Shown piece by piece: positions 38,101-46,979 of a stretch of 64,000 bases of DNA. The number at the start of each line of letters is the position of its first letter. The first letter of the stretch is position 1. The notes under the pieces are model-generated. The model saw only the letters and a program-made list of their open reading frames with translations, did not search any database and had not been told where the DNA came from. A program made the translations under genes and the position numbers. The DNA comes from AP-15 sp963737145 (GTDB taxonomy: Bacteria > Pseudomonadota > Alphaproteobacteria > ATCC43930 > CGMCC-115725), in assembly GCA_963737145.1 (NCBI GenBank), contig CAVTRO010000003.1, forward strand, positions 62,001-126,000, read 5' to 3'.

Positions 38101-40197
38101 GGAACGTCCGCGTCAATGCCAACTCACTGTCGATCACGAAAGACGGGATGATTTCCGCGTCGACGTTTGCTGCCGGTGCTGGTGGGAGCGTGATGGTGGG
38201 GGTGGCCGGACCCATCTCAATAGATGGAACGGGGCAGAATTTCGCCACCGGCATCAGCTCCGAGTTCGAGCACCGGCGGTGGCAATGCTGGAGAGGTGAA
38301 GGTTGGCGCCGGCTCACTGGCGATCGCCGGCGGCGGCGAAATCTCGACCTCGACCCTCGGCAAGGGCGCGGGCGGCAACATCATGGTAAACCTCTCCGGC
38401 GATTTGGTGATCGACGGGATCGCTAACCCCAGCACCGCGCAGCCGGCTGGCATCGTTGCCCGCACTCTCGATCCCAACGGCGGCAATGCCGGGCAAATAA
38501 CCGTCGATGCCGGCAACGTTTCGATCCTCGACAGCGGGGTGATTTCCACCTCGACCTTTGGCAACGGCGCCGCCGGAGAAGTCTCGGTAAACGCGTCGGG
38601 CGAGCTGGTCATCGACGGCGCCGGCACCCCTACGTTTGGCGCCAGCATCGCATCCAGCGCCAATTTCGCCGCCGGCAACGCGGGCCGCGTGACGGTCAAC
38701 GCCGGCAGCCTGTCGCTTTCGCATGGCGGCGAAATCCAGAGTTTGACCTTTGGCTCGGGCAATGGCGGGGATGTCACCGTCGCCGCGGGAAGCGGGGTCG
38801 TCATCGACGGCACGGAGCGCAGGTGCCGACCGGTCTCTTCACCGATGCGCAGCCCGGGAGCACCGGCCGCGCCGGCGCAGTAAACCTGGCAGTCAGGACA
38901 TCGTCGTCACCGGCGGCGGGCTCGTCAGCTCGGGCACGGCGGGGCGGGGCGACGGCGGCACGGTTCAGGTCGCCGCGTGGAGATCGCTCAGCTTGAGCGA
39001 AGCCGGCACCGGGATCATCGCCTCGGCATCCTCGACGGCGAGCGGCAATGCCGGGTCGGTGATGGTGACCGCGCCGCGATCGCGCTCCTCTCGGGAGCCG
39101 AGATTTCCAGCACGACCGCGGGGACCGGCGCCGGCGGTTCGGTGAACGTGACGACCCCCGGTGCACTGGTGCTCGACAATACGGGCGGCAACGGCAACAC
39201 CCAGATCGCCGCCTCGGCAACCGGACCACAATCCGGGCCGGGCGGTTCGGTGACGATCTCGGCCGATGCGCTGACAATCGAGGGCGGGGGGCGGATCGCC
39301 AGCACCACCTTCGGGCCGGGCCGGGCGGGTGACATCGCCGTCACGGTAGCAAACGGCGTGGCATTGTCGGGCAGCGGACCTGACGGCGCGAGCGCGATCA
39401 CCGCCTCGGCCCAGCCGGGCTCGAGCGGTCAAGCCGGCCAGGTCATCCTAACGGCGGGCGGCGCAATTTCGCTGTCCGACGGCGCGAAGGCGACATCGAG
39501 CACCGCTGGAGCAGGCAACGGCGGCACTGTGCAGGTGACAGCGGGAGGGCCGCTGACACTCGCCGGTTACGGTAGCGGCATCATAGCTTCGGCATCCTCG
39601 ACAGCGAGCGGCAATGCCGGGTCGGTGACGGTGACGGCACCGCAGGTTACGCTGCTGTCGGGCGCCGAAATCTCCAGCACGACAGCGGGTACCGGCGCCG
39701 GCGGTTCGGTCAGTGTGGCGACGCCGGGTGCATTGTTCCTCAACGGCGGCGGCGATGCGAACACCCAGATCGCCGCATCGGCGACGGGGCCGTAATCGGG
39801 TCCGGGGGGCTCCGTGGCGGTGAACGCCAATAGCCTGACCGTAGAGGGCGGAGCGCAGATCGCCAGCTCGACTGCGGGTCCCGGCAAGGGTGGCGATGTC
39901 GATGTGACGGTCGCTTCGGATATCATGCTGCCGGATGGCGGCCCCCAAATCACGGCGCGGTCGACCGGCAGTGGGGATGCCGGGTCGATCACTGTCTCGG
40001 CAGGTCGCTTATTGATGAAACAATGGCGCGGCGATCTCGACCGAGGCCGCGACATCGACGGCCAGCGGCGGCAACATCACGTTGCACATACGCGATTTCC
40101 TCTATCTGGTGAGCAGTGAGATCACCACCTCGGTCAGAGGCGAGACCGGGAACGGCGGCAACATCGCGATCGACCCGCAGCTCATAATCCTTGCGCC
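35166..40197 (+). pseudogene. Filamentous-haemagglutinin-like TpsA exoprotein, heavily broken
   Basis: Remains of a two-partner-secretion exoprotein of about 1650 codons. The start is complete: signal peptide (about 1-27), then the TPS domain with the hallmarks NLYLINPSGIVFGPHA and a beta-helix of repeats such as GNAGNVTVSAG and TIDG/SIDG. The frame breaks near 35975, 37040, 37530, 38270, 38830, 39070 and 40035, and stops occur at 37550 (TGA) and 39793 (CAA to TAA compared with the copy near 39230). Two internal repeats of about 600 bases (39000-39230 and 39560-39790) are nearly identical. The C-terminal end is cut off at 40197, where the opposite-strand transporter remnant begins. Confidence 0.88.
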
Positions 40198-41507
40198 TGG
40201 CCGAGCCAGGAGAAAAATTTTGCTGTCGGTGTCCCGGGAAGCGATGTCTCGACCACGGTGGCGCCAAGCGTCTGAATCCCGAAGCTGAGCGTCGACCGCG
40301 CGGCGAAGGCATGCTCGGCGTCACGGTCGAGCCAGTCCTGGTAGAGCCGCACCGGCGTCACGACCGTCTTTCCATTGGGCTCGGCGCCGGCCGTAAACGG
40401 AAACGGCATTCCCAGCAGAAACGTCTGCTGCTGCCGCCTTTCGAAGCTCAGGCCGAGCGTAAAGGTCTGTTCCGGAGTTCAATACATCGGACGGCTCACT
40501 CCCACCCCGATGCTCGAAAAGCTGCTCGTCGTGTTCAGCGGGCTGAGTTCCGGCGTGATCACCACGACGCCATTCCTGTCGTAGCGCAGGCTGACCCGCG
40601 TATCATCGCTGGCGATCGGCGCCGAATAACCGACATACCCGTCGTTGAGGCCCTGGCTGCGGCCGTATTGGGCGGCGAGAATATCGCCAAAACCCAATAT
40701 GTTCGCGAACGAGCCCTGCAATTGACCGCGCACCGCACCCACGGTTGGCGACTGATCATCGGCGATCTGGGCGTTTAGCGAATACCGGCTGCCTTCGAGC
40801 ACGTCGGCATGCAGTTTCGCCTCGCCGGGCTCCAGGCCGGGCACAGCTCGAGATTGAGCCGCTTGAGCAGCGGGTCTTGCAGCAGGATCTGCTGCTCGCG
40901 CCCCAAATTCTCGACATTGAACGGAGGCTCGGTGCCGCGGGCGAGGCGCGAGCGGAAATATTCGGGGTTGAAGTGGTCTGTGCCGGTGACCTCGATATCG
41001 CTGACCCGCCCTTCGACGACGCGAAACGCAACGACGCCGTTCACCACGTTCTGGTCCGGGATCACCACACCCGAGTTGATGTAGCCGCGATTGATATAGA
41101 GCAAGGTCAATTGCCGGCGAATGTCTTAGAGGTCTGCGGTAGTCACCGGCTTGCCGAGATAGGGGTCGACAACACCGCGGATCGCCTCCTTGTCGAGAAC
41201 CGTGTTGCCGGTGATCGTAACATCGAAGGACAAAGCGCGGGCCCTGCGCCAGCGGGGCACCTTTGGATGGCGGCGGCACTGGTGCCGTCACACTCGATGG
41301 CGGGGATGGGACCGGCTGAACCGGGGGCAGCTACGGTGCGGGGCGCCCGCGCGTTTCGGGTATCAGCTGGGCGGCCGCCTCCGCGTGAAAGCCGGCCACG
41401 AGACATGCGGCCAATCCGGCGGTGGCGCAGGAGTGCTGGAGGCTTCTCAGCAGACCGCCGCTGAAACTTCCACGAGAATGCTCGACCGGGTCGTCCGATC
41501 CCCTCAT
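40182..41507 (-). pseudogene. TpsB (ShlB/FhaC-type) outer-membrane transporter, broken
   Basis: Remains of the TpsB partner. From a start near 41507: signal peptide (SCATAGLAACLVAGFHAEAA), a frame break near 41340, the first POTRA domain (FDVTITGNTVLDKEAIRGVV), a TAA stop near 41128 (TTADL stop DIRRQL), the second POTRA part (LYINRGYINSGVVIPDQNV ... FRVVEGRVSDIEVTGTDHF), another break near 40850, then the barrel (VGAVRGQLQGSFANILGFGD, VSLRYDRNGVVVITP), a stop near 40480 and a last piece ending FFSWLGQAQGL. The rest of the barrel is missing. Not functional. Confidence 0.85.
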
Positions 41508-41572
41508 TCTCGTCTCCGGGCTGAACAAACTGGCAGTTGATAAGCTTGTCCTCGGATAATCGCAATCCTTTG

Positions 41573-42376
41573 ATGATCCTCGCGTTGTGCGGCCTCTTTT
41601 TCGTGGCGTGTGGGAGAGCCACGGCCCACGAGCCGCCCATGCAGCCTGCTGCGCCGCGCGACGCGGCGGCCGAGGCGGCGACCTATGAACGCTGCATGAA
41701 GCTAGCCCGGCAAAACCCAGGGGAAGCCCGCAGCCTCGCGCAGAGCTGGCACGAGCGCGGCGGCGCGCATCCGGCCGATCATTGCGCCGCCGTCGCACTC
41801 ATCGGCTTGAAGCAATACAAGGAGGGGGCGATGCGCCTCGAAGCGCTGGCGCAAGCGATAAGGGCGCCGGCCGGGTTGCGCGCCGAGGTGCTCGACCAGG
41901 CTGGACAGGCCTGGGGCCTGGCCGGCGATCCGGTGCGGGCCTATGCGGCGGCGGGAGCAGCGGTTGCCCTGGAGCCGAACGATCTCGACCTGTTGATCGA
42001 CCGGGCGCAAGCGGCCGCATCGGCGGGGTATTACGACAAAGCGGTAGCCGATCTCGACCATGTCTTGAAGGCTGACCCGTCGCGCGTCGACGCGCTGATC
42101 TACCGCGCCTCGGCAAACCGCGCCCTCGATCGGCTCGACCCCGCGCTCGTCGATGTCGAGAAGGCGATAGCGCGGGCGCCCAATTCAGCGCCGGCGCTGC
42201 TGGAACGCGGCAACCTCCGCCGCCTGAAGGGCGACAACGATGGAGCCCGCCGAGATTGGGAGCGGGTCGGCCAATTGGCCCCCAGCAGCCAGGCGGACGT
42301 GGCTGCCAAGGCGAACCTCGAACACCTTCAATCAAACGGGGAAGTCGCGCCAGCGAAACCACGCATTCGTCAATGA
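41573..42376 (+). CDS. TPR-repeat lipoprotein-like or exported protein
   Basis: 267-residue protein with a short hydrophobic leader (MILALCGLFFVACG) whose Cys could be lipidated, although the lipobox is not ideal, and then four to five tetratricopeptide repeats (PVRAYAAAGAAVALEPNDLD; YYDKAVADLDHVLKADPSRV; RLDPALVDVEKAIARAPNSA). TPR proteins serve as scaffolds, here probably in the periplasm. An in-frame TTG at 41537 adds 12 residues and I consider it less likely. A sensor kinase gene follows 45 bases later. Confidence 0.75.
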   Translation: MILALCGLFFVACGRATAHEPPMQPAAPRDAAAEAATYERCMKLARQNPGEARSLAQSWHERGGAHPADHCAAVALIGLKQYKEGAMRLEALAQAIRAPAGLRAEVLDQAGQAWGLAGDPVRAYAAAGAAVALEPNDLDLLIDRAQAAASAGYYDKAVADLDHVLKADPSRVDALIYRASANRALDRLDPALVDVEKAIARAPNSAPALLERGNLRRLKGDNDGARRDWERVGQLAPSSQADVAAKANLEHLQSNGEVAPAKPRIRQ

Positions 42377-42421
42377 ACCTCCCTTCACTTGTTGCTAAGC
42401 ATCTTTTGCTAGTGTCGCGGC

Positions 42422-43984
42422 GTGGTAAACCCCGACCGCCTCCAGAGCCGACGTTCTCGCGCCAGCCGCCCTGTGTTGCTTGCTGGGATTGCTCTGCTCG
42501 TCCTCATCATCACGACGGCCGGCTTAGCCATTTGGGACCGGAGCGGCGATTTTCCCCTCATCGATACAATCTCGGCCGCGGAAAAAGCTGTGCTTGCCTA
42601 CTGGGGGCGCCAATCGCAGTTTCTTGCCTTCGGCACGTTTTGCGCGGCGATCGGTTTTGCCCTGTTTTTTCGGGCGCTGGTGGCGCGCTCCCGCGCGCTC
42701 GAGCGCGCCGAGGCGACTTTGCGCGAAAGCGAAGCTCGGTGCCGCGATTTCGCTCTGACCTCATCCGACTGGTTCTGGGAGACGGATGAGAAGCATCGGT
42801 TCAGTTTTCTGTCCGATCACATTCGTGCGTTTGGTCAGGATCCGCAAATCCGCATCGGGCGAACCCGCACCGAGCTGGCAACCGATGTCGTCAGCCAGCC
42901 GGGCAAATGGCGGGAACACCTGGCGGTGCTGGACCGGCACGAACCGTTCCGTGACTTTGTCTATAAGCGCAAGATCGGCGACGATCCCGAACGCGTGATT
43001 TCCGTCGGCGGCAACCCGTTCTTTGATGAGGCGGGGCGGTTTCTCGGCTATCGGGGAACAGCCCGCGACATCACAGAGAAGGTTCTGGCCGAACGAGCCC
43101 TGCATGACGCAAAAGCCGCCGCCGAGGCCGCCAACATCGCCAAATCCCAGTTCCTCGCCAATATGAGCCATGAGCTGCGCACGCCCCTCAATGCGATCCT
43201 AGGATTTTCCGAGGTGATGGAGAACGGGATTGCCGGCCCGCTCCAGTCGCGGCAAGCCGAATACGTCGGTCTCATTCGTCAGAGCGGCGAGCATCTTCTG
43301 CACCTGATCAATGAGATTCTCGATCTGGCGCGGATCGACGCCGGTAGGCTGGATCTGCATGAAGAAGTAATCGAGCCCAGAAAGCTGGTCGGCGGCGCCA
43401 TAACGCTCGTCAAGGATCGTGCTGCCGGCGGCCTTCTGAAATTGGCCGTTCACGTAGAAGACATGCCGGCCCTAAGGGTCGACCGCACTCGTCTGACGCA
43501 GGTCCTGCTCAACCTGCTGTCGAACGCGATCAAATTCACCGAGCTTGGCGGGGCGATCAACGTGCTCGTGCGTCGCACAGAAGAGGGCGGCGCCGCTTTC
43601 GTCGTGCGGGACAATGGCCGTGGGATGATAGAGGACGAGATCGAAATCGCTCTTGAGCGGTTTGGCCAGGTCGATGGAGGACTTGCCCGCCGCCATGAGG
43701 GCTCCGGTCTGGGGCTGCCGCTCGCTCGAAAGCTCGCCGAGCTCCACGGCGGCTCGCTAACCCTACACAGCGAGAAGGGGCGCGGCACGACCGCGACCGT
43801 GGTCCTGCCGCCGTCAAGGGTTGTTTCAGTGAAGGCGGCAGCGCTGGCCCTCGACGACCGCTCCGGCGAGCCCCGGGAAATTCGTTCCGAATACTCACTG
43901 GATTCTGGGTTGGAGGAGGATGAGCGAATCGGGTGCGAAGAGGGGCCGAGGGTGCCTTTTGAGGAGTACTGTGCGGTGCCGTGA
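42422..43984 (+). CDS. PAS-domain sensor histidine kinase
   Basis: 520-residue membrane sensor kinase. Two membrane helices (about residues 18-40 and 68-88) frame a short periplasmic loop, then a PAS domain (about 105-220, DFALTSSDWFWETDEKHRFS), the His-kinase core with the phosphorylated His in MSHELRTPLNAILGFSE, the N box NLLSNAIKFTE, G1 DNGRGM and G2 GSGLGLPLARKLAELHGG. No response-regulator gene is adjacent, so it is an orphan here. The start is GTG. Signal unknown. The C-terminal 40 residues are acidic and unusual. Confidence 0.88.
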   Translation: MVNPDRLQSRRSRASRPVLLAGIALLVLIITTAGLAIWDRSGDFPLIDTISAAEKAVLAYWGRQSQFLAFGTFCAAIGFALFFRALVARSRALERAEATLRESEARCRDFALTSSDWFWETDEKHRFSFLSDHIRAFGQDPQIRIGRTRTELATDVVSQPGKWREHLAVLDRHEPFRDFVYKRKIGDDPERVISVGGNPFFDEAGRFLGYRGTARDITEKVLAERALHDAKAAAEAANIAKSQFLANMSHELRTPLNAILGFSEVMENGIAGPLQSRQAEYVGLIRQSGEHLLHLINEILDLARIDAGRLDLHEEVIEPRKLVGGAITLVKDRAAGGLLKLAVHVEDMPALRVDRTRLTQVLLNLLSNAIKFTELGGAINVLVRRTEEGGAAFVVRDNGRGMIEDEIEIALERFGQVDGGLARRHEGSGLGLPLARKLAELHGGSLTLHSEKGRGTTATVVLPPSRVVSVKAAALALDDRSGEPREIRSEYSLDSGLEEDERIGCEEGPRVPFEEYCAVP

Positions 43985-44059
43985 CGCAGCCGAACGCCGA
44001 ATCATCTCGCAAAGCAGCCGATTGCAATGGCAATATCGGACCAACGGGGGCAGGCTCTG

Positions 44060-44336
44060 CCGAGAGCCTGAAGGCACGCACATCGCCATTCGATCCAATC
44101 ACTCATGCTGCGCCGCTTTCTCGCCGAGCTGGCCGGTCTCGGTCTAACGATCCAGACTACCGAGCTCGACGTCACGGATGACAAAGCGCCGGCAGAGGAA
44201 AGCCGTTCGCGACCGGCTGGTTGCCGATGCCTACAGCCGCTTCCTCGATGCTGCGCTCGACGAACCGGCGGTCAAGGTGGTGGTGATTTGGGGATTGTCG
44301 GATCGGCACAGCTGGATCGTCCGGAAAGATCCATAA
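44060..44336 (+). pseudogene. GH10 endo-xylanase C-terminal stub
   Basis: The end of a family-10 endo-1,4-beta-xylanase in two frames: PFDP (near 44085), MLRRFLAELAGLGLTIQTTE then LDVTDD (44105-44190, holding the catalytic nucleophile Glu in the TELDV motif), and after a frame break at about 44200 the run VADAYSRFLDAALDEPAVKV, then WGLSDRHSWI and a stop at 44334-44336. The N-terminal three quarters are gone. Nothing else is in this 500-base region between the kinase and the PQQ enzyme. Confidence 0.8.
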
Positions 44337-44505
44337 ATCAAAATGGCGTGACGATGGACTGCCGTCCCGGCCCTTGCCTTTTGATGCCCATTTGAGGCCC
44401 AAGTCCGCCTGCGAGGCGATTGCGCAGGCCCTCGCGCTGGTGCCGCAGCGGGCGCCCGGACAGGACCTGCCGCCCTCCAGGCTTGGCAGGCTAATCCTTG
44501 CTGGG

Positions 44506-46311
44506 CTAATCGACGGCGAACACCCAGACCGAGCCGCCCTGCGGCACGTCCGGGTACTCCCATGGCCGCGCCAGGTTGAGGCGGGACTGCATGCGTGCGG
44601 CGTCGACCCCCCACCCCGACTGGACGGCGATGTACTGCTTGCCGTCGAGTTGGAACGAGACCGGCACGCCATTGACCCCCGACCCGGTGCGGAATTCCCA
44701 TAGGGTCTTGCCGTTGGAAGCGTCGAAGGCGCGGAAGTAGCGATCGTTCGTGCCGCCCGCGAAGAGGACGCCGCCGCCGGTCGCCAGCACCGGTCCCCAG
44801 AGCTGTGACATGCCGAACGGATGACTCCACACCTTTTGCTCGGTGTCGAGGTTCCAGGCCTGGAGCTCACCGATATGATCCGCGCCCGGTGCGATATATA
44901 GGGTCGCTGTCGCGCCAGTGTACAGCTCCCCTGGAGTATAGGTGACAGGTTTCCCGATGGAGGTTCCACACAAATTCTCGTTAGCTGGAATGTAGAGGAG
45001 CCGTGTCTTCGGGCTATAGGCGACAGGCGGCCAATCCTTGCCGCCCCATAACGACGGACAGAAATCGGCCTTTTTCTCCGTCCCCGGCTGGCGCACCGGA
45101 TCGACGTTTGGCCGACCGGTTTCGGGATCGAGACTGACGAAGACGTTCTGCTTTACGAAAGGCTTACCGTCGATGAAGTTGATCTTATCGCCGGTGCGCT
45201 CGAGCATCCACAAATAACCGTCGCGCGCGACATCGACCAGCCCCTTGATGTTCTTACCATTGTGCTGGTAATCGACGAGTATCGGCGGCGAGACTTCGTC
45301 CCAATCCCACGAATCGTTCGGATGATATTGGTGGTAGCCCTTGATCGTTCCGGTCGTCGTGTCGAGAGCGAGCACCGATGAGGTGTAAAGGTTGTCCCCC
45401 GGCCGCTGGTCCCCCATCCAGGGCCCGCCATTGCCGGTGCCCCAGAAGCTGAGATTGGTTTCCGGATCGTAAGTGCCGGTGATCCAGACCGAACCTCCGC
45501 CGGTTTTCCATTGGTCGCCTTTCGGCCAGGTCTCGCTGCCCGGTTCACCCGGCGCCGGCACGCTGTAGGTCTTCCATAGCGGCTTGCCGGTCTCGGCATC
45601 GAATGCCGCAACAAAGCCGCGTACGCCGAGTTCGCCACCCGAGACGCCGACGATGACCTTGCCGTCGGCAACGAGCGGCGCCAGCGACATGTAATACCCA
45701 CGAGTGTAGTCCTCCACTGGGGCTTTCCACACCTCGTTACCAGTCTTGGCATCGAGCGCTAGGAGCACGGCGTCCGCTGCAGCGAAGTAAACCTTGTCGC
45801 CGAGCAGCGCGACTCCGCGGCTGGTCGGATGGAGAAGGAGCATATCCTCGGGAATCGGCCGCTTGAAACGCCAGAGAAGCTCGCCTTTTTTGGCATCGAT
45901 CGCCAACACCTGATTGCCCGGCGTGGCGACGAACATGACGCCGTTGTTGACGATCGGAGGCGCCTCGTGGCCTTCGACCTGTCCCGTCGCCAATGTCCAC
46001 ACCGGTTTCAGCCCGCTGACATTCGCCGCAGTTATCTGTGACAGCGGGCTGTAGCCCCAGCCGTTATAGGTGCGCCGGTACATCAGCCAATCGCCGTCCG
46101 CTGGTTGCGTGAGCTCGTCGGGTGTCACCGGCTTGTAGTTTTGCAATACTGACGGGACCGGCGGCGGGGTTTCTGGGCGCGGAGGAGGCACCAACGGCTT
46201 TTGCGCCAACGCAGTCGTAACATTCAGTGCCAGCGCCAATGCGCTCGCCGCAAGCGTGAGATAAAGGCGGTTTTTTTCGCGCAAAGCGTCTCTCCTCGAT
46301 TTTTGGGTCAC
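44506..46311 (-). CDS. PQQ-dependent alcohol dehydrogenase, lanthanide-type signature
   Basis: 601-residue periplasmic quinoprotein with an eight-bladed propeller that oxidises alcohols to aldehydes with PQQ. A Sec signal covers about 15-37 (ending TTALAQ). Tryptophan docking motifs are seen (GELLWRFKRP, GNEVWKAPVE, GKPLWKTY, GKTLWEFRTG). The catalytic Asp is D336 in NDSWDWDEV, and an extra Asp lies two residues later (D338), the arrangement tied to lanthanide use in XoxF and PedH. The vicinal Cys pair normally in front of the SRGVA strand is absent (here LLLHPTSRGVA). There is no haem-c domain. The GTG start overlaps the Rieske gene stop. Substrate not readable. Confidence 0.88.
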   Translation of the reverse strand: MTQKSRRDALREKNRLYLTLAASALALALNVTTALAQKPLVPPPRPETPPPVPSVLQNYKPVTPDELTQPADGDWLMYRRTYNGWGYSPLSQITAANVSGLKPVWTLATGQVEGHEAPPIVNNGVMFVATPGNQVLAIDAKKGELLWRFKRPIPEDMLLLHPTSRGVALLGDKVYFAAADAVLLALDAKTGNEVWKAPVEDYTRGYYMSLAPLVADGKVIVGVSGGELGVRGFVAAFDAETGKPLWKTYSVPAPGEPGSETWPKGDQWKTGGGSVWITGTYDPETNLSFWGTGNGGPWMGDQRPGDNLYTSSVLALDTTTGTIKGYHQYHPNDSWDWDEVSPPILVDYQHNGKNIKGLVDVARDGYLWMLERTGDKINFIDGKPFVKQNVFVSLDPETGRPNVDPVRQPGTEKKADFCPSLWGGKDWPPVAYSPKTRLLYIPANENLCGTSIGKPVTYTPGELYTGATATLYIAPGADHIGELQAWNLDTEQKVWSHPFGMSQLWGPVLATGGGVLFAGGTNDRYFRAFDASNGKTLWEFRTGSGVNGVPVSFQLDGKQYIAVQSGWGVDAARMQSRLNLARPWEYPDVPQGGSVWVFAVD

Positions 46312-46889
46312 ATTTGTTGGAAACCGGCCCGCCCAGTGAACGGCTTGGCGACGACTAGCCGGCCGTCGACAATTTTCAAAGGCAACGCCGGCAGGCGGCG
46401 GGGCGCCGGCCCGCTTACCACTTTCCCTCCCTCCTTGGGATCATAAACCGAGTAATGGCAGGGACATTGGAGCAGCTGGCGCTCTGCGTCCCAAATGGTG
46501 ACGTCACAGCCGGTGTGTACGCATATGGCCGAATAGGCGACAACACCTGCGGCGGCGTGCTCCTTTGTGGCGGGGTCGAAGCCTTCAGGGTCGAGGCGCA
46601 ATAGCAGCACCTTGTTGAGCCGCGAGCCGTTGCGCAGCGTCTTGGTCTCCGGATCCATCGGCCAAGACAGGGTCTGCTTGCCGTCGAGCGGCAGATCGTC
46701 CGGTTTCAATGGTTCCGGGTTAGCCGTGGCAGTGACGTTTACCAGCAGGTCGCCTTCCTTTGGCCGCTCGCGTGCCGCATCGGTTTGCGCCAGTGCCAGC
46801 TGGGGTGCCAGCGCCAGCCCAAGACCCATTTCAAGCGCCCTGCGCCGGCCGATTGGGCGAGCCCTGCACCAAGGACAATCGCGATCCAC
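46308..46889 (-). CDS. Rieske [2Fe-2S] protein, Tat-exported
   Basis: 193-residue protein with a Tat-like leader (RRRALEMGLGLALAPQLALA) and a C-terminal Rieske domain: CVHTGCDVTIW and CPCHYSVYDP provide the two Cys/His pairs that hold the cluster. The size and the N-terminal Tat leader are those of electron-transfer Rieske proteins, not of oxygenase ferredoxins. It overlaps the PQQ dehydrogenase gene (GTGA) and follows the aldehyde oxidoreductase genes, so I infer that it carries electrons from those enzymes. No cytochrome c gene is present in the set. Start is read at 46889; the first residues are uncertain. Confidence 0.85.
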   Translation of the reverse strand: MDRDCPWCRARPIGRRRALEMGLGLALAPQLALAQTDAARERPKEGDLLVNVTATANPEPLKPDDLPLDGKQTLSWPMDPETKTLRNGSRLNKVLLLRLDPEGFDPATKEHAAAGVVAYSAICVHTGCDVTIWDAERQLLQCPCHYSVYDPKEGGKVVSGPAPRRLPALPLKIVDGRLVVAKPFTGRAGFQQM

Positions 46890-46921
46890 CCCGTCCCCCG
46901 AGTACCAAATCCCGTGCCCCA

Positions 46922-46971
46922 GCCCCCTCCCATTCCCTCCCGCGGAAGCGGGGGAAGGTTAGGGTGGGGGC
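46922..46971. repeat. REP-like palindrome between aldehyde oxidoreductase and Rieske genes
   Basis: Hairpin of arms CCCTCCCGC and GCGGGGGAAGG around a GGAA loop, with outer CCCCCTCCC and GGGTGGGGG flanks. It is the same family as the palindromes near 28.9 kb, 56.9 kb and 58.2 kb. Lying inside an operon, it may lower the expression of the genes behind it (Rieske and PQQ dehydrogenase) relative to the ones before it. Confidence 0.55.
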
Positions 46972-46979
46972 GACGCGTT

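Noticed and set aside
36100..39790. Regular repeats that could suggest a CRISPR array or a satellite
   Set aside because: They are protein beta-helix repeats of the haemagglutinin-like gene with uneven period and no identical spacers.
44506..46311. Calling the PQQ enzyme XoxF or MxaF methanol dehydrogenase
   Set aside because: The Cys pair, overall sequence and the lack of a cytochrome cL and XoxJ neighbour do not fit; only the metal signature is shared.
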